From: JASLEW01 sp035544875 | Lineage (GTDB): Bacteria; Acidobacteriota; Thermoanaerobaculia; Multivoradales; UBA5704 | Assembly (NCBI GenBank): GCA_035544875.1 | Contig: DASZZP010000016.1 | Coordinates: 1-64,000, forward strand | DNA: 64,000 nt | Reading direction: 5' to 3' | Shown: in pieces, positions 10,676 to 19,110 of the stretch | Position numbering within the stretch: the first letter of the stretch is position 1 | How the letters are laid out: each line of letters opens with the position of its first letter | Made by a program: the position numbers and the translations under genes | The notes under the pieces: generated by a model | What the model was told of the DNA's origin: nothing | Seen by the model: only the letters and a program-made list of their open reading frames with translations | The model's database searches: none

Positions 10676-11436
10676 GCGCCCGCCCCAGGCAGCGCGAGGT
10701 CCGCGTCTTCCCCGACGCCGCGGTGCTCACCCGCGCCGCCGCCGAGGAATTCGTGCGCGCCATGCGCGGCGCCGCCGGGCGCTGGCCGAGCGTGGCGCTG
10801 GCCGGGGGCGGCACGCCGCGCGCTCTCTATCAACTGCTCGCCGACTGCGGCGAGCCGTTCCGCGGCGCCGTGCCGTGGCCGCAACTGCACGTCTTCTGGG
10901 GCGACGAGCGGCACGTCCCGCCCGACCATCCCGAAAGCAACTATCGCATGGCGCGCGAGGCGCTGCTCGACCGCGTGCCGGTCGAGGCGGCGCACGTCCA
11001 TCGCATCGCAGCCGAGGAACCCGATGCGGAGCGCGCGGCGGAGCGCTACGAAGCCGAGCTGCGCTCCTGCTTCGCGCTGCCCGTGGGTGGCCTGCCGCGC
11101 TTCGATCTGCTCTTGCTCGGCATGGGAGAAGAGGGGCACACCGCCTCGCTCTTCCCCGCGAGCCCGGCGCTTTCCGAGCAGCGTCGTCTGGTTGCCGCGC
11201 CGTGGGTGCCCGCCCACGCGACCTTCCGCATCACGCTCACGCCGCCGGTCCTGAACGCCGCCGCCGAGGTCGTCTTCCTGGTTGCTGGAGAGGCCAAGGC
11301 GGCGGCGCTCGCCGAGGTTCTCGAAGGTGAGCGCCGGCCATGGCTTTACCCGGCGCAGATCGTCGGGCCGGAGCGCGGCCGGCTGCTCTGGCTCGTCGAT
11401 CGCGACGCCGCAAGCCGTCTCGGCAGGCTGGAATAA
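10663..11436 (+). CDS. pgl: 6-phosphogluconolactonase
   Basis: Hydrolyses 6-phosphogluconolactone, the step between Zwf and Gnd, so this operon encodes the whole oxidative branch. The 257-aa product shows the family blocks VALAGGGTPRALY near the N-terminus, VFWGDERHVPPDHPESNY, and LLLLGMGEEGHTASLFP with the probable catalytic His. The start is a GTG overlapping the zwf stop by 13 bp; no later ATG would preserve the first strand. It ends converging on the histone-like gene. Confidence 0.94.
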   Translation: MEELSARPRQREVRVFPDAAVLTRAAAEEFVRAMRGAAGRWPSVALAGGGTPRALYQLLADCGEPFRGAVPWPQLHVFWGDERHVPPDHPESNYRMAREALLDRVPVEAAHVHRIAAEEPDAERAAERYEAELRSCFALPVGGLPRFDLLLLGMGEEGHTASLFPASPALSEQRRLVAAPWVPAHATFRITLTPPVLNAAAEVVFLVAGEAKAAALAEVLEGERRPWLYPAQIVGPERGRLLWLVDRDAASRLGRLE

Positions 11437-11556
11437 AGGGGAGGGGATCTCTTCGGCGGAACGGCGACGCTGGGATAGCAGGCACTGGGAACACGGTCAA
11501 GAAATCGCGACCCAGAAAGAGCCAGGACGTCGCCTCTAAAGAACACTGCCGCGGCG

Positions 11557-11582
11557 CTCACCCGGGATGCGCTCCGGGTGAG
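11557..11582 (-). terminator. Hairpin between convergent pgl and H1-like genes
   Basis: CTCACCCGG (11557-11565) pairs perfectly with CCGGGTGAG (11574-11582) around an 8-base loop. It begins 12 bases past the stop of the H1-like gene and ~120 bases past pgl, so it could terminate either convergent transcript. No adjacent T-run is seen, so classic intrinsic termination is not certain. Confidence 0.4.
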
Positions 11583-11594
11583 GTCGCGGTTCTG

Positions 11595-11822
11595 CTAGAC
11601 CTTCTTCGGCGCCGCGGCCGGAGCCGTGGCCTTCTTGGCCGGCGCCTTCTTGACGCGCTTCTTGGCCGTCACTCTCTTCTTGGCCGCCGGAGCCTTCTTC
11701 GCGGCAGCCTTCTTGGCGGGCGCCTTGGCGGTCTTCTTTGCCGCCGCCTTGGGCTTCGCCTTGGCAGCAGCCTTCTTCGGCTTCGCCGCCGCCTTCTTCG
11801 TGGTACCACCTTTTGTCGCCAT
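11595..11822 (-). CDS. Histone H1-like lysine/alanine-rich DNA-binding protein
   Basis: The 75-aa product begins MATKGGTTKKAAAKPKKAA and consists almost entirely of Lys, Ala and Pro in KKAAAK/APAKKA-type repeats, like the C-terminal tail of eukaryotic H1 and bacterial Hc1/AlgP-type proteins. Such tails bind and condense DNA electrostatically; nucleoid binding is inferred. There is no globular domain. The start has an excellent ribosome site (AAAGGAG) and the gene has its own promoter (11876-11905). A 39-aa relative is encoded at 27166-27285. Confidence 0.75.
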   Translation of the reverse strand: MATKGGTTKKAAAKPKKAAAKAKPKAAAKKTAKAPAKKAAAKKAPAAKKRVTAKKRVKKAPAKKATAPAAAPKKV

Positions 11823-11875
11823 GCACAGTCTCCTTTCAGGATGTGCCCACGGACCCTGGGCCGGGATTTAGAAAT

Positions 11876-11905
11876 AGGGTACATCCACAACATGTTGGGT
11901 GTCAA
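11876..11905 (-). promoter_or_regulatory. Sigma70-like promoter of the H1-like gene
   Basis: On the minus strand a perfect -35 TTGACA (11900-11905) and a -10-like TACCCT (11876-11881) are 18 bases apart, in one of the few A/T-rich patches of the region, giving a leader of roughly 45 bases to the ATG at 11822. The rest of the 11823-12223 gap is GC-rich and holds only the inverted repeat at 12094-12148. Confidence 0.55.
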
Positions 11906-12093
11906 GAATTTTTATACCTCTACCCTTAGTGCAGGTGACCAGATCATTGTGCAGCCCGGCGCGCGCCGCCCGCGAGCCGCCGCCCACCGCCTGGAAGCAG
12001 CCACGGCGGGGTCGCGGCCGGCGTTTGCGAGGCCGTCAGGAAAGCCAGGTGGAATGCGGGTTTGCCGACATCACGGCCGATGCGGAACGAGGC

Positions 12094-12148
12094 GGCCAGC
12101 CGCCGCTGCGGCGCGAAACCGCCGGCGCGCGCGCAGCGGCGGCTGGCC
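12094..12148 (-). terminator. Large inverted repeat downstream of the EPS block
   Basis: GGCCAGCCGCCGCTGCG (12094-12110) is perfectly complementary to 12132-12148; GCGCG/CGCGC adds five inner pairs with one bulged base. It lies ~75 bases past the stop of the priming transferase gene, the last gene of the minus-strand polysaccharide block, so it may end that transcript. No T-run follows; it could also be a REP-like element. Confidence 0.45.
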
Positions 12149-12223
12149 AAGGCGCGGCGCCGCCGCGGCTGCGGCCACTGACCTGCCGGCCGCGCGCCGC
12201 TTGCTGGCGAAGGGCTAGCTTGG

Positions 12224-13651
12224 CTAGTAGGCGTTCCAGCGCAGCGCGTGGCGCAGCGTCATCCAGAGGATCTTGCAGTCCAGGCCGAGCGACCAGTTCT
12301 GGATGTAGTAGAGGTCGTATTGGATGCGCTTCCTGATCGAAGTGTTGCCGCGCCAGCCGTGGACTTGGGCCCAGCCGGTGATGCCCGACTTGACGCGGTG
12401 GCGCAGCATGTAGCGGGGGATCTTGTGCTTGAACTCGCGCACGAAGCTGGGCCGCTCCGGCCGCGGACCGACGATCGACATGTCGCCCACCAGCACGTTC
12501 CAGATCTGCGGCAGCTCGTCGAGCGACCAGTGGCGCAGGAAACTCCCCACGCGGGTGCGGCGCGGGTCGTCCTTGATCGCCCACACCGGGCCGCTGCTCG
12601 CCTCGGCGTCGACGCGCATGGAGCGGAACTTGAGGATCATGAACGGCTTGCCGTCCAAGCCCATGCGCTCCTGGCAGTAGAAGATCGGGCCGCGGTCCTC
12701 GAGCCAGATGGCCAGCGCGATGAAAGGCGCGGCGGGCAGCAGGGCGGTGACCGCGGCGGCCGAGATGACGATGTCCATGGCGCGCTTGACCATGCTGCTC
12801 CAGCCCTGCAGCGGCACCTGGGAAAGGTTGATGACCGGCGTCCCTTCGACGTCCTCGAGCGTGGCGTTGAGCGTGGCGTATTGCAGGATGTCCGGCACCA
12901 GCCTGATCTCGACGCACTCGCGCGCCATCAGCTCGAGCAGCTGCAGCAGCTTCTTGTGCGCCTCGAGCGGCAGGGCCAGGAACACCTGGTCGATGTTGCG
13001 CGCCGCCAGCACCTCCTCGGCCTGGCGCAGCGTGCCCAGCACCGGCACGCCGCAGACCTCGCTCCCGGCCTTGCCGGGATCGTCGTCGAGGAACCCGACC
13101 ACCTCGAATCCCATCTCGCGGTGGGCGAGGATTTTCTGCGTGATCTCGCGCCCCAGCGCGCCGGCCCCGATCACCAGGATGCGCTGCAGATTGTGGCCCG
13201 ACAGGCGCACCCGGCGCATCGCCCCGCGGGCGATCATCCGGGCGGTGGCGACGAACAGCAGGTCGACCAGCGCGAACAGACCGACGAAGGCGCGGCTGTA
13301 GGTGAAGTACTCATGACTGCCGGGAGCGGCGGAGGGGCGGTACCAGGCGATCACCACCGACAGCAGCACGGTGGCGAGCAACACGGCCAGCAAGATGGTC
13401 AGCACCTCGTCGACCCGGCTGCGCCCGCGGCGGCTCTGGTAGAGACCGTGGAAGTAGAAGACCATCGGCCATAGCAGCAGCACGATGGGCAGCAGGCGGA
13501 GGTACGGCCCGAGGCGCGGGACGTTCTTGGTGATCGGAATCACCGCCAGCTCGAAACGCAGGAACCAGGCGGCGGCGAAGGCGGCGAGAGTGGCGACCAG
13601 GTCGCCCGCCAGGTAGATCCATGCGGTGATGCGGTGGCGTTGTCGGATCAA
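12224..13651 (-). CDS. Undecaprenyl-phosphate sugar-1-phosphate transferase (WbaP/WcaJ-type)
   Basis: Transfers a sugar-1-phosphate (usually glucose or galactose) from UDP-sugar to undecaprenyl phosphate, priming exopolysaccharide repeat units at the inner membrane. The 475-aa product has four N-terminal membrane segments, a nucleotide-binding-like middle domain with VIGAGALGREI, and the C-terminal bacterial sugar-transferase domain with KRAMDIVISAAAV, LKFRSMRVDAE, RHWSLDELPQIWNVL and GDMSIVGPRP. The start is inferred as a TTG that overlaps the stop of the upstream glycosyltransferase; an upstream frame extension to 13741 is possible but would add 30 non-conserved residues. It is the last gene of the minus-strand block and defines the cluster as an EPS or capsule locus. 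Sugar specificity cannot be read from sequence. Confidence 0.92.
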   Translation of the reverse strand: MIRQRHRITAWIYLAGDLVATLAAFAAAWFLRFELAVIPITKNVPRLGPYLRLLPIVLLLWPMVFYFHGLYQSRRGRSRVDEVLTILLAVLLATVLLSVVIAWYRPSAAPGSHEYFTYSRAFVGLFALVDLLFVATARMIARGAMRRVRLSGHNLQRILVIGAGALGREITQKILAHREMGFEVVGFLDDDPGKAGSEVCGVPVLGTLRQAEEVLAARNIDQVFLALPLEAHKKLLQLLELMARECVEIRLVPDILQYATLNATLEDVEGTPVINLSQVPLQGWSSMVKRAMDIVISAAAVTALLPAAPFIALAIWLEDRGPIFYCQERMGLDGKPFMILKFRSMRVDAEASSGPVWAIKDDPRRTRVGSFLRHWSLDELPQIWNVLVGDMSIVGPRPERPSFVREFKHKIPRYMLRHRVKSGITGWAQVHGWRGNTSIRKRIQYDLYYIQNWSLGLDCKILWMTLRHALRWNAY

Positions 13652-14766
13652 CGGAAGCGCGCCCTCGACAGACCAGCAGACAGAACGGACCGAATGCGTT
13701 CGGTGAAGCGGCTGGCGGAGAACGACTCCGCGCGGTGACAAAGGTCCAATGGATTGAAGCCCATCTCGAGGGCTTTGTCAATCGCGTCGCCAAGCGCGGT
13801 TTCCCCGGACCGGTCGTCGTAGAGCACGCCGTGCCGGCCGTCTTCGACCACGTCGAGGACGCCGCCGCGGGCCGCGGCCACTACCGGTATGCCGCAGGCG
13901 AGGGCCTCGACCGAGGCGATGCCGAAGTCCTCGACGCCCGGCTGCAGCAAGAATCGCGCACCGCGGTAGAGGTCGCGCAGGCGGGTGCCGCCGACCCGTC
14001 CGAGCAGGCGGGTGCGCGGCCCGGCGAGGCGGGCCAGGTGCCGCCTGAGAGGTCCTTCGCCGACGATCCGCAGCTCGAGGCCGGCGCGCTCGCAAGCGGC
14101 GATCGCCGCGTCGATCCGCTTGTACGGAGCGAGCGCCGAGACCATCAGGGCGTAGCCGCTCTCGGGCGCCGGCCCGGGGGTGAAGAAGTCGACCGCGACC
14201 GGCGGCGGCACCACCTCGGCGTCGCGTCCGTAGTAGCTGCGGATGCGCTGTGCCACGAAACGGGAGTTGGCCACGAACAGGTCTACGCGCGCCGCGGATG
14301 CGCTGTCCCAGGTGCGCAGAGCGGAGAGGACGCGGGAGCGCAGGTGCGCGACGACGCCACGCCGCCGCGGAAAGTAGGCATGCTCCTGGTCCCAGGCATA
14401 GCGCATCGGCGTGTGGCAATAGCAGAGGTGGAAGGCGCCGGGAGCGGGGATGATGCCCTTGGCGACGCAGTGACTCGACGAGACGACGAGATCGAAACCG
14501 GAAAGGTCGAGCTCCTCGATCGCCGCCGGGAAGAGCGGCAGGTAGGCTCGGTAATGGCGCTGCACGAAGGGAGCCCGCTGCAAGAAGCTCGGGCGGATCG
14601 GGTGGCTTTCGATGGCCGCGCTGACACTGCCGGGAAAATGGAACAGGCTATAGATCGGGGCCTCGGGGAAGAGCGCGGCCAGAGCCTCGAGGACTTTCTC
14701 GCCGCCGCGCATTCCGGTCAGCCAATCGTGAATCAAGGCGGTGCGCGGGCCGTTCGGCCCGGTCAT
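13648..14766 (-). CDS. GT4-family glycosyltransferase
   Basis: The 372-aa product has a GT-B fold. The N-terminal half has ALIHDWLTGMRGGEKVLEAL, a typical acceptor-domain start, and the GYCHTP-like CYCHTPMRYAWD. The C-terminal donor domain has the EX7E motif in EDFGIASVEALACG, with the following AARGGVLDVVEDG. It probably adds one sugar from a nucleotide donor to the growing lipid-linked oligosaccharide. Its ATG overlaps the stop of the upstream glycosyltransferase (ATGA) and its own stop overlaps the TTG of the priming transferase, so the genes are translationally coupled. Confidence 0.9.
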   Translation of the reverse strand: MTGPNGPRTALIHDWLTGMRGGEKVLEALAALFPEAPIYSLFHFPGSVSAAIESHPIRPSFLQRAPFVQRHYRAYLPLFPAAIEELDLSGFDLVVSSSHCVAKGIIPAPGAFHLCYCHTPMRYAWDQEHAYFPRRRGVVAHLRSRVLSALRTWDSASAARVDLFVANSRFVAQRIRSYYGRDAEVVPPPVAVDFFTPGPAPESGYALMVSALAPYKRIDAAIAACERAGLELRIVGEGPLRRHLARLAGPRTRLLGRVGGTRLRDLYRGARFLLQPGVEDFGIASVEALACGIPVVAAARGGVLDVVEDGRHGVLYDDRSGETALGDAIDKALEMGFNPLDLCHRAESFSASRFTERIRSVLSAGLSRARFR

Positions 14767-15908
14767 GCGGCCTCCCCCTGGGCGCCGGATTGCCCTCTGA
14801 GGGCCGAGAGATAGACCTCCAGCGTTTTCTTGGCGGTCTGCTCCCAGCGGAAGTCTTCGGCCCGGCGCAGTCCGAGCCGGGCGAGCGCGGCGCGGTGCTC
14901 GGCGTCGCCCATGCACTGCGCGATCGCCTTGGCCAGGCCGGCGATGTCGAGCGGATCGACCAGGTGCGCGTAACCATCGGCGATCTCCTTGAGCGCCGAA
15001 TTGTTGGAGGTGACGACCGCGACGCCCGACGCCATCGCCTCGATCACCGGCAGGCCGAAGCCCTCATAGAGGGTGGGGTAGAGGAAGAGCGTTGCTCCCT
15101 GATAGAGCGCCGGCAACGCTTCCTGCGCCACGTGTCCGAGCAGGCGGACCTGATCGCCGATGCCCAGGTGCTGGGCGCGCTGGCGGATCTTGAACTCCGA
15201 GCCGCTCCGGTTGCCGGCGCAAACCAGCTGCGCCGTGAACGGGGACAGTTGCCGGGCGCGCGCATACGCCTGGACGACGGTATCGAGGTTCTTGTGCGGC
15301 TTTGGGTTGCCGACGAACAGCAGGTAGGGCTGGGTCAGCTCCAGGGAGCGCAGCCAGTGCTCGATCTCGGCCGGCGGCAGCCTGCGGCGGAAACTGTCTT
15401 CGACGCCGTTGTAGACCACCTGGATCTTGCCGGGATCGACCTCGAAATGCTGGACCAGGTCGGTCTTGGTGTTCTGGGAGACGGCGATGATGCGGTCGCC
15501 GCGGCTCAAGCTGCGGCGGATCATGCGCTGGGCGTAGAGGAAGGCGAAGCGGCTGGGCAAGAACTCCGGGTAGAGCAGGTGGATGATGTCGTGGATGGTC
15601 ACCACGACCCGCGAGGTGAGCACCGCCGGCAGCACGTAATGGGTGGAGTGATAGAGGTCGAGGTGCCGGCGCCACAACCGCCACGAGAGATTGATCAGCT
15701 CGCGCGCCGAGTAGGCCGGCGCGGTCTCGGTGGCCAGCGCGAAGTTCTCCGGCAGCTCGGCGAGCGCCTCGCGGTCCTCCGGGCGGACGAGCAGGGTGTA
15801 GCGGTTTTCACGATCGATCTGGGCCAGCCCGCGGACCAGGTTGCGGATGTAGGTGCCAATGCCGAAGTCCTGGAGCTTGCGGGCGTCGAGGCCGATCGTA
15901 TATGCCAA
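14763..15908 (-). CDS. GT4-family glycosyltransferase
   Basis: The 381-aa product starts MAYTIGLDARKLQDFGIGTY, the glycine-rich acceptor-domain loop seen in mannosyl/rhamnosyl transferases of EPS loci. Other landmarks are VVTIHDIIHLLYPEF, RIIAVSQNTKTDL and VYNGV in the linker, and the donor-domain EX7E motif EGFGLPVIEAMASG. It is a retaining glycosyltransferase of the cytoplasmic face; donor and acceptor are unknown. The stop overlaps the next ATG by four bases. A 26-bp gap separates it from the gene at 15935. Confidence 0.92.
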   Translation of the reverse strand: MAYTIGLDARKLQDFGIGTYIRNLVRGLAQIDRENRYTLLVRPEDREALAELPENFALATETAPAYSARELINLSWRLWRRHLDLYHSTHYVLPAVLTSRVVVTIHDIIHLLYPEFLPSRFAFLYAQRMIRRSLSRGDRIIAVSQNTKTDLVQHFEVDPGKIQVVYNGVEDSFRRRLPPAEIEHWLRSLELTQPYLLFVGNPKPHKNLDTVVQAYARARQLSPFTAQLVCAGNRSGSEFKIRQRAQHLGIGDQVRLLGHVAQEALPALYQGATLFLYPTLYEGFGLPVIEAMASGVAVVTSNNSALKEIADGYAHLVDPLDIAGLAKAIAQCMGDAEHRAALARLGLRRAEDFRWEQTAKKTLEVYLSALRGQSGAQGEAA

Positions 15909-15934
15909 AGACGAGACTCCTCACCGGTCGCCGG

Positions 15935-17140
15935 TCATTCTAATGCCTCGCCGAAGACCTCTTCCATCTCGCGCGCGGCCCGCTCCCAGGTGAAGCGGGC
16001 GGCCTGGGCTCGAGCGCGGGCGGCCAGCGCGGCGAGGCGCGCCGGATCTGCCTGCAGCTGGTGGAGGGCGGCCGCGAGCGCCGCGGCGCTGCCCGGTTCG
16101 ACCAGGACGCCGGCGTCGCCCACCACCTCGGGCAGACTGGAGCTCGCGGCGGCCACGGCCGGCACGCCGCAGGCGAGCGCCTCGGCCGGCGGCAGGCCGA
16201 ACCCTTCGTAGAGCGACGGATAGACGAACAGCTTGGCGCCCTGAAAGACCTCGACCAGCACCGCGCGCTCGAGGTGGCCGAGCGCCACCACCCCGCGGCC
16301 GGAGAGCGCGGCGATACGTTCCGCCAGGCCGCGGCTGCCCCAGCCGTAGGGACCCGCCAGCACGAGCGGTGGAAAGCTGGGATCGTCGCCGGCGAGGCTC
16401 TCCCAGGCGTCGAGCAGCGCCGTTACGTTCTTGCGCGGCTCGAGGGTGCCGGCGTAGAGCAGATAGCCATCCGGCGCTCCGAGCCGCTCGCGCGTCGCCG
16501 CGATCTGCTCCGGCCGAGCGGGCCGGAACTCGGGATCGATCCCCGGATTGACGACCCGCAGCTTGGCGGCGCAGCGCGGGAAGTGGAAGGCGAGGTCGTC
16601 GGCGGTGGCGCGGGCCAGGGTCACCACCCGCCGCGCCGACTCGAGGGAAGCGCTGAGGAACGGCAGCAGGCTCCAGCGCACCTTGAAGCGGTGCGCTTCG
16701 GGCAGCAGCAAGACCGTCAGGTCGTGCACCGTCGCCACCGCCGGCACCGGGCAGCGCAGCGGCAGGGTGATGAGCGGCGACCAGAAGAGATCGACGTCGC
16801 CGCGGGCGAGGCGGCGGGGGAGCAGGAGCTGCTGCCATGCCACCCCGAGCAGTCGCGGGCGGAGCCCGGAGCCGCGTGCAGCCTGATGCTCGAGAACGAC
16901 GCCCAGGGCCTCCAGCTCGCCGGTGCCGCGCGCTGGCGCGAGCGGGCGGTGGGCAAGGCCGAGATAGCGCATGCCGCCGCGCCGGGCGAGGGCGGCGAGC
17001 AGCGAGCGCGTGTAGACCCCGATTCCGGTCGGAGTGGGGACCAGCGCCCGCAGATCGACCGCGACCCGTGGCAAGGCGGGCGCCGGGGGAGCCTGGTCGT
17101 GGGCGCTCTCCACGGCGGTCCGCGCGGTTGCGGGCGGCAT
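15935..17140 (-). CDS. GT4-family glycosyltransferase
   Basis: The 401-aa product resembles its neighbour at 14763-15908: VAVDLRALVPTPTGIGVYT at the N-terminus, VATVHDLTVLLLPE, VNPGIDPEF, LLYAGTLEPRKNV and the EX7E motif EGFGLPPAEALACG. The chosen ATG (MPPATART) lies ~25 residues before the first conserved strand; the frame is open much further upstream but that sequence is antisense-like to the membrane protein gene. It is probably one of the successive sugar-adding enzymes of the EPS repeat unit. Confidence 0.9.
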   Translation of the reverse strand: MPPATARTAVESAHDQAPPAPALPRVAVDLRALVPTPTGIGVYTRSLLAALARRGGMRYLGLAHRPLAPARGTGELEALGVVLEHQAARGSGLRPRLLGVAWQQLLLPRRLARGDVDLFWSPLITLPLRCPVPAVATVHDLTVLLLPEAHRFKVRWSLLPFLSASLESARRVVTLARATADDLAFHFPRCAAKLRVVNPGIDPEFRPARPEQIAATRERLGAPDGYLLYAGTLEPRKNVTALLDAWESLAGDDPSFPPLVLAGPYGWGSRGLAERIAALSGRGVVALGHLERAVLVEVFQGAKLFVYPSLYEGFGLPPAEALACGVPAVAAASSSLPEVVGDAGVLVEPGSAAALAAALHQLQADPARLAALAARARAQAARFTWERAAREMEEVFGEALE

Positions 17141-17172
17141 GAAAAGGATTCTAGCGCCTTGCCACGCCGGGC

Positions 17173-19110
17173 TCAGGGCAGAAGATGGTAGACGAGGTCG
17201 CCGTCCTCGTCGGCGTAGACCCGCACGGCCACCCCGCTCGCCTCCCAGGCGGGGAGAGCACGCAGCCCCCAGGGGCGGATGTCGGCGGTATGGATCAAGA
17301 CGTGGCTGACGCGCCAGCGGCGCAGCATGGCGAGCGCCGCCGATTCCGGGGCCGGCCAGCAGCAGACGTCGCGCAGCTCCTCGTAGTCGTGCGGCATGCG
17401 CGCGCTGTAGCCGTTGACCAGCGGCTTCCAGTGCAGCGTGCCGTAGTGCATGTAGTCGAGGTCGCCTTCGTTCTCTTCGCGCAGCGGCAGCTCGAGGAGC
17501 GCCGTCACCGCCGGTTGCCGGCGCAGCCAGCTGTAGACCGCCGGGAAATCGGCCTCGGCCGGCAGCGGGACCCAGGAGATCGGGCGCGGCGTGAGCTCGA
17601 GCAGGAGCAGCGCGGCCAATGCTGCTAACGCCGCCACCGACGCGAACGCCGCGCTCGCCAGCGCTACCCCTTCGGCACGCGGCGTGCGCCTCCGGCCGCG
17701 CCAGGCGGCGAGCCGGCCGTCGAAACCGAGCGCCGCGAAATAGGCGATGGCAAAGGAGGTGAAGGCGTTGAAGCGCGCCGGCACGCGCATCGCGGTGAGC
17801 CCGGGTAAAATGCCGCGCGCGGCCGCATAGACCATCGGCAGCGCCAGGAGCGCCGACAGCGCGCCCGCGAGCAGGACGCCGCGCGTCCACGGCTCGATCC
17901 CGGCCAGCGGCCGCGGCCAGCTGCCGCGCCACCGCCGGCGCAGCAGCAGCCAGGCGAGGAGCCCGCCGGCCCACAGCGCCCGAGGCAGGCGATAGCCGCC
18001 GCCCGGCACCAGGCGGCCGAGGGCGGGCGCCTGCAGGCTCCAGGTGTGGAGCTCGGCGAGGAGGAAGCCGGCGGCGGAAACGGCAATGAGGATGCCGAGA
18101 GTGAGTCGGCGTGCGGCCGGCAGTCGAACGGGCGCGCCCCGCGCTTGGTGGTGGCGCCGCCAGAGGTCGGCGAGCCCACAGGCGGCGAGGATGCTCGGCA
18201 GCCAGCCGGGGAAGAGCGAGTTCTCGGGCCGCCGCAGCGACTCCGGCCAGAGGCTCGAATAGAGGTTCGATGGCGAGGGGGTGAGATAGGAGAGCGCGCT
18301 TGCTCCCCAGACGCGCGTCATCCCCGGGGTCCAGCTTAGCGTCGTCTGCCGGGCCGCCGCCACGTACGGTGCGTAGAGCGCGGCGAGCGCGGCGGCGGCG
18401 GCCAGCGCGGTGGTCGACAGGACGGCCAGCTCGGAAGCGGTGAAGAGGCGCTGTGGCCGCGGCGAGCGGAGGCGCCAGACGATGCGATTGCCGAGCAGGA
18501 CGAGCAGCGGGACGTGGATCATGTAGGCGAGATAGTTGCCGCCCGAGATGTGGAGCAGGTAGAAGAGCAGGAAGAGCGTGGCGCGGTGCCAGCTCGCCTC
18601 TTCCAGGAGGCGGTCGAAGCTCCACAAGGTCAACGGGATCCACTGCATGAGGAGCACCTGCAGATGCGACAGCTGCTCCCAGCGGAACGGGGAGAAGGCG
18701 AAGACGCAGCCGGCGAGCAGAGCGGCAGTGGCCGAGACCCCGCGGCGGATCAGCACGTAGTAGGTGCCGAAGCCGCAAAGCACGAAAGAAGCGAGGAGAA
18801 GGAAGTTGTAGGCGGCGAGGGCATTGGGCACCAGCGCCGTGAAGGCGGTGGCGATCAGGCTCGGTCCGAGCAGATGGTCGGAGTAGGTGATGACGTGGCG
18901 GGCGGGGTAGTAGAAAGGCGCGTCCCAGAAGCTCGGCATGCCCAGCCGCAGCTGGTGTGATCCCCACTGCAGAAGGTAGAGGTTGAAGAGCGGGTCGCCG
19001 GTGTGGGGCGCGATGTGCGTGCCGAACACCTGCCAGATCGGGCGCAGATACAGCATCGACAGCACGAGGTAGAAGCTGGCGGCGAGGAGGAGGCGGCGCC
19101 GCGGGCTCAT
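17173..19110 (-). CDS. Polytopic membrane protein, GT-C/YfhO-like
   Basis: The 645-aa product has roughly a dozen hydrophobic segments, starting with LLLAASFYLVLSMLYL, and a soluble C-terminal ~130 aa with FPAVYSWLRRQPAVTALLEL and GYSARMPHDYEELRD. The early extracytoplasmic loop HTGDPLFNLYLLQW and the overall plan resemble GT-C membrane glycosyltransferases and YfhO-like proteins, which use polyprenyl-phosphate sugars outside the membrane. Family assignment is by plan, not by a diagnostic motif. The ATG overlaps the stop of the upstream glycosyltransferase (ATGA). Confidence 0.65.
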   Translation of the reverse strand: MSPRRRLLLAASFYLVLSMLYLRPIWQVFGTHIAPHTGDPLFNLYLLQWGSHQLRLGMPSFWDAPFYYPARHVITYSDHLLGPSLIATAFTALVPNALAAYNFLLLASFVLCGFGTYYVLIRRGVSATAALLAGCVFAFSPFRWEQLSHLQVLLMQWIPLTLWSFDRLLEEASWHRATLFLLFYLLHISGGNYLAYMIHVPLLVLLGNRIVWRLRSPRPQRLFTASELAVLSTTALAAAAALAALYAPYVAAARQTTLSWTPGMTRVWGASALSYLTPSPSNLYSSLWPESLRRPENSLFPGWLPSILAACGLADLWRRHHQARGAPVRLPAARRLTLGILIAVSAAGFLLAELHTWSLQAPALGRLVPGGGYRLPRALWAGGLLAWLLLRRRWRGSWPRPLAGIEPWTRGVLLAGALSALLALPMVYAAARGILPGLTAMRVPARFNAFTSFAIAYFAALGFDGRLAAWRGRRRTPRAEGVALASAAFASVAALAALAALLLLELTPRPISWVPLPAEADFPAVYSWLRRQPAVTALLELPLREENEGDLDYMHYGTLHWKPLVNGYSARMPHDYEELRDVCCWPAPESAALAMLRRWRVSHVLIHTADIRPWGLRALPAWEASGVAVRVYADEDGDLVYHLLP

